The position numbers and the translations under genes are program-made. From Magnetofaba australis IT-1 (GTDB taxonomy: Bacteria; Pseudomonadota; Magnetococcia; Magnetococcales; Magnetococcaceae), in NCBI RefSeq assembly GCF_002109495.1, contig NZ_LVJN01000020.1, forward strand, positions 1,038,300 through 1,102,299: a stretch of 64,000 nt of DNA. The letters are read 5' to 3'. The notes under the pieces are model-generated. The model was not told the DNA's origin. It did no database searches and saw only the letters and a program-made list of their open reading frames with translations. Below are positions 60,983 to 64,000 of the stretch, one piece after another (the first letter of the stretch is position 1; every line of letters begins with the position of its first letter).

Positions 60983-61768
60983 TTATTTCCACAATTTCCA
61001 GGGCGCGTTACCGCTCTCCCATAGCTGTTCGAGCAGATGCTTTTCGCGCAGGGTGTCCATGGCCTGCCAGTAGCCGTCGTGGCGATAGGCCATCAACTGC
61101 CCCTCATTGGCCAACCGGTTAAGCGGCACGTCCTCCCAGGAGTTGGCCGGACCATCGATGTACTCCACCACCTTCTGGTTGAGCACGAAGAAGCCGCCGT
61201 TGATCCACGCGCCGCCGCGCTTGGGCTTCTCCTGCAGATGGTCCACCACGTCGTCGCCATCGCCTTCGCGCAGCCCCAGTACGCCGAAGCGGCCCGGCGG
61301 GTTGACCGCCAACACCGTGGCCAACTTGCCGTGGGCCTTGTGGAATTCGATCTCAGCGGCGATGTCGGCGTTGCACAGGCCGTCGCCGTAGGTCATGCAG
61401 AAGGTTTCGCCCGGCTCCAGGTACTCCCCTATGGCTTTGATGCGTCCGCCGGTCTGGGTGTTCAATCCGGTCTCAACTAATGTGACGCGCCAAGGCTCCT
61501 GACGATCCTGATGCACCACGGTTTCGTTGGTGCGGAAGTCGTAGGTGATGTCCGAAACGTGGTGTTGGTAGTTCTTGAAGAAGTCTTTGACCGCATAGCC
61601 CTTATAGCCCAGGCAGATGATGAAGTCGTTGACGCCGAAGGCGCTGTAGAGCTTCATGATGTGCCACAGCATGGGGCGCTCGCCGATGCGCACCATGGGC
61701 TTGGGGATCAGATGGGTCTCTTCGGACAGTCGCGTGCCCAGACCGCCGGCCAGAATCACCGCTCTCAT
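60983..61768 (-). CDS. rfbF: Glucose-1-phosphate cytidylyltransferase
   Basis: A 261-aa enzyme: RAVILAGGLGTRLSEETHLIPKPMVRIGERPMLWHIM (nucleotide-binding loop) and GLCNADIAAE, WINGGFFVLN, matching RfbF. It makes CDP-glucose from CTP and glucose-1-phosphate, first step to CDP-3,6-dideoxyhexoses. Its ATG overlaps the rfbH stop by one base (TGATG), showing translational coupling. Confidence 0.95.
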   Translation of the reverse strand: MRAVILAGGLGTRLSEETHLIPKPMVRIGERPMLWHIMKLYSAFGVNDFIICLGYKGYAVKDFFKNYQHHVSDITYDFRTNETVVHQDRQEPWRVTLVETGLNTQTGGRIKAIGEYLEPGETFCMTYGDGLCNADIAAEIEFHKAHGKLATVLAVNPPGRFGVLGLREGDGDDVVDHLQEKPKRGGAWINGGFFVLNQKVVEYIDGPANSWEDVPLNRLANEGQLMAYRHDGYWQAMDTLREKHLLEQLWESGNAPWKLWK

Positions 61769-63084
61769 CAGACGCGCTCCCGAATGAAGTTGACGAAGGT
61801 TTCCAGCATGTAGGCGCGGCGTTGTTCATCAATGCCGGGCCAGACGCCGATCCAGAAACTGTCGCGCATGGCGCGATCGGCGTTGGTCAGATCACCGTGC
61901 ACGCGGTAGTTGACCCCCGCAAACGCCGGTTGCCGCACCAGGTTGCCCGCAAACAGCAGACGCGTGCCCACCCGGCGCTGCTCCAGATAGGTGGTCAAAT
62001 CCTCGCGGCTGAAAGGGGCGCTTTCGCGCCGGGTGAGCAGGTAGCCAAACCAACTGGGCTGGGAGCCCGGGGTGGCCTGGGGCAGGTGGAAATATTCATC
62101 CAGCCCCGCTTGTTTGAAAGCTGTGGTCAGGGCGTCGAAATTGGCGTTGCGCGCTTTGATGAAGCGCGGCGCTTTGGCCAGTTGCGAAATGCCGATGGCC
62201 GCCTGCATGTCGGTCATCTTCAGATTGTAGCCCAAATGCGCATAGGTGTATTTGTGGTCGTAGCCTTCAGGCAGATCGCCCAGCTTCTGCGCAAAGCGCT
62301 TTTTGCAGGTGTTGTCGCGCCCGGGCGGGCACCAGCAGTCGCGGCCCCAGTCGCGGAACGACTCCACCAGCTTGATGAGCTGCGCTGAGTCGCTCAATAC
62401 CGCGCCGCCTTCGCCGGTGGTGATGTGGTGCGCCGGGTAGAAGCTCAAGGTGGCCAGATCGCCGAAGGTCCCCACCGGTTTGTCATCGAAGCGCGCGCCC
62501 AGGGCGTCGCAGCAATCTTCGATCAGATAGAGATCGTGCTGCTTGGCGATGGCCGAGACCGCCGCCAGGTCGAACGGATTGCCCAGGGTGTGGGCCAGCA
62601 TGATGGCGCGGGTTTTGGGGGTGACCGCCTCGGCCAGTTTGGCCACATCCACATTGTGGGTGTGCGGGTCCACATCCACGAACACCGGCACGCAGCCGTT
62701 TTGAATGATCGGCGCCACGGTGGTGGGGAAGCCCGCCGCCACGGTGAGCACCTCGTCGCCCGCTTGCAGCGGACGCTCCAGGCTGGTCGAGGTGAGCGCG
62801 GTCAGCGCCAATAGATTGGCCGCCGAGCCCGACACTGTGGTGCGCGCCCGTTTCAGGCCACAGAAGGCGGCCAGTTTCTCACTGAATTCAGCGTCGAAGC
62901 GTCCGGCGGTGAGCCACAGATCCAGCGACGCGTCCACCAGTTGCGCCAGATCCTCGCCCTCCACCACCTTGCCGGAGGCGGGCACGTAGGTCTGTCCGGG
63001 GACAAACTCCGCACGGGGCTGCGCCGCGTGAAACGCTTGCGCGGCCGCCAAGACATCCTGTCGAGTGGGGGTAGAGTCGCTCAT
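61768..63084 (-). CDS. rfbH: CDP-4-keto-6-deoxyglucose-3-dehydrase (E1)
   Basis: A 438-aa aspartate-aminotransferase-fold enzyme. The usual PLP lysine is replaced by His (SFYPAHHITTGEGGAVL), the defining mark of the PMP-dependent RfbH/E1 dehydrase. Cysteine cluster CCDALGA and DCWCPPG plus NTCKKRF are the [2Fe-2S] region. It deoxygenates C3 with the reductase E3 (not in the window). Lies between rfbG and rfbF. Confidence 0.95.
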   Translation of the reverse strand: MSDSTPTRQDVLAAAQAFHAAQPRAEFVPGQTYVPASGKVVEGEDLAQLVDASLDLWLTAGRFDAEFSEKLAAFCGLKRARTTVSGSAANLLALTALTSTSLERPLQAGDEVLTVAAGFPTTVAPIIQNGCVPVFVDVDPHTHNVDVAKLAEAVTPKTRAIMLAHTLGNPFDLAAVSAIAKQHDLYLIEDCCDALGARFDDKPVGTFGDLATLSFYPAHHITTGEGGAVLSDSAQLIKLVESFRDWGRDCWCPPGRDNTCKKRFAQKLGDLPEGYDHKYTYAHLGYNLKMTDMQAAIGISQLAKAPRFIKARNANFDALTTAFKQAGLDEYFHLPQATPGSQPSWFGYLLTRRESAPFSREDLTTYLEQRRVGTRLLFAGNLVRQPAFAGVNYRVHGDLTNADRAMRDSFWIGVWPGIDEQRRAYMLETFVNFIRERV

Positions 63085-63151
63085 GGCTCACTTGTGTGGC
63101 GAGAAGGGATGAACACAGGGTAAACGGCGCGCCGGTCGGGCGCAAGCGGGG

Positions 63152-64000
63152 TTACGCCTCACCGCCATCCTCCCTATGGGGCGCACAGTGTTGGGCGTAG
63201 AGTTCGATCTGTTCCAAGGAGAAGGCGCGCATGTCCGCCTCCTCGTCGGTGGCCCAGGCGCGATACCACGCCATGGTGGCCTCAATGGACTCGGGGATGG
63301 AGAAGGCCGGACGCCAATGCAGCAGCGATTGCGCTTTGGTGCTGTCCAATCCCAGGCGCGGATTCTCATGGGGGTGCGGCCCTGCGGAGAAGGCGACGTC
63401 GATGGGGCTCTCCCAGTGGGGACGCGCCTCGGCCATCACTTTCTCCACGGTCCAGGCGTGCTCCGGGCCAGGCCCCATGTTCCAGCCGCAATCCCAGCCG
63501 CCGTTGGGGTCGTTATAGAGTTTCTCCGCCAGCAGCAGATAGCCGCGATTGGCGTCCAGCACATGCTGCCAGGGGCGGATGGCGTTGGGGCTGCGGATCT
63601 CCAGTTGCGCGCCTGCGACAGCGGCGCGGATCAGGTCCGGCAGCAGGCGGTCCTCGGACCAATCGCCGCCGCCGATGATGTTGCCCGCCCGCGCCGAGGC
63701 GATGGCGGCGCTCTGGTCGACGTAGCTGTCGCGCCAGGAGGAGACCACCAGTTCCGCGCAGCCCTTGGACGCGCTATAGGGGTCGTGGCCGCCCATGGGG
63801 TCGGTTTCGCGATGGCCCCAAATCTCACTGGAGGGGGCGTAGCATTTATCTGAGGTGATGATCACCGCAGCGCCCAGGCTGGGGGTTTGCCGCAGCGCCT
63901 CCATGAAGTGCACCGTACCCATCACATTGCTGGCGAAGGTCTCCACCGGCTGGCGATAGGAGCGCCGCACCAGCGGCTGTGCGGCCATGTGGATGGCGAT
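63152..64000 (-). CDS. rfbG: CDP-glucose 4,6-dehydratase, 5' end beyond window
   Basis: The visible C-terminal part (283 codons to the window edge) reads AIHMAAQPLVRRSYRQPVETFASNVMGTVHFMEAL, TSDKCYAP, GGHDPYSASKGCAELVVSSW (Tyr-x3-Lys catalytic pair) and GNIIGGGDWSEDRLLPD, as in RfbG. The gene begins past 64000, so the ATG at 63988 is internal. It turns CDP-glucose into CDP-4-keto-6-deoxyglucose. 67 bp upstream of rfbH. Confidence 0.95.
   Translation of the reverse strand: MAIHMAAQPLVRRSYRQPVETFASNVMGTVHFMEALRQTPSLGAAVIITSDKCYAPSSEIWGHRETDPMGGHDPYSASKGCAELVVSSWRDSYVDQSAAIASARAGNIIGGGDWSEDRLLPDLIRAAVAGAQLEIRSPNAIRPWQHVLDANRGYLLLAEKLYNDPNGGWDCGWNMGPGPEHAWTVEKVMAEARPHWESPIDVAFSAGPHPHENPRLGLDSTKAQSLLHWRPAFSIPESIEATMAWYRAWATDEEADMRAFSLEQIELYAQHCAPHREDGGEA

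Overview
The window is high-GC, gene-dense DNA from a Gram-negative, nitrogen-fixing proteobacterium living at low or fluctuating oxygen. It encodes a nif accessory operon, molybdate uptake and molybdenum-cofactor genes, several hemerythrins, many two-component sensors, two zinc-binding (CZB) chemoreceptor domains and a peroxiredoxin/superoxide reductase/superoxide dismutase block. The mix is reminiscent of magnetotactic Magnetococcales-like bacteria, but nothing here proves that placement. No rRNA, tRNA, CRISPR array or intact transposase was seen.

Layout. 0-9.3 kb: tail of a CZB protein, a multi-spanning membrane protein, a CitE-like lyase, a cytochrome c lipoprotein, an orphan periplasmic binding protein overlapping a hybrid histidine kinase, a small hemerythrin operon, and an unknown 187-aa protein (8182-8745) behind a textbook NifA/sigma-54 promoter. 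9.4-15.1 kb: an operon on the minus strand, nifB, ferredoxin, nifO-like, nifQ, draG, driven by a sigma-54 promoter with two NifA sites, with nifA upstream. 15.4-18.4 kb: a 994-aa PAS hybrid kinase upstream of nifA in the same orientation. 18.6-25.2 kb: SulP transporter, cyclic-nucleotide-like domain protein, formylglycine-enzyme-like protein, unknown protein, release factor 3. 25.3-27.6 kb: a receiver-hemerythrin fusion and a receiver-kinase. 28-30.7 kb: peroxiredoxin, superoxide reductase, superoxide dismutase, TerD-like protein. 31.7-34.3 kb: electron-transfer-flavoprotein:quinone oxidoreductase and a methyltransferase. 34.3-35.7 kb: an inverted-repeat-bounded segment holding a small secreted Gly/Tyr repeat protein. 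35.7-48.4 kb: a GT-C-like membrane protein, modBC, moeB, a binding-protein/kinase/regulator operon, a Sco protein, a chemoreceptor and a MobB-MoeA fusion. 48.4-64 kb: a surface glycan locus, with CDP-3,6-dideoxyhexose genes (rfbF, rfbH, rfbG), a NeuB-cupin fusion, a thiamine-diphosphate enzyme, an epimerase-HAD fusion, glycosyltransferase, GtrA flippase, NeuD-like acyltransferase, methyltransferase and Nudix hydrolase.

Themes. NifA and sigma-54 probably tie the unknown 8182 gene to the nif operon: four NifA-type sites sit in pairs upstream of two well-formed -24/-12 elements, and a fifth lies upstream of nifA. Molybdenum uptake and cofactor assembly fit nitrogenase demand. Two separate loci pair an orphan periplasmic binding protein with a histidine kinase and no transporter. 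At least seven intergenic copies of a mosaic hairpin-array repeat were found, some with compensatory changes between stem arms.
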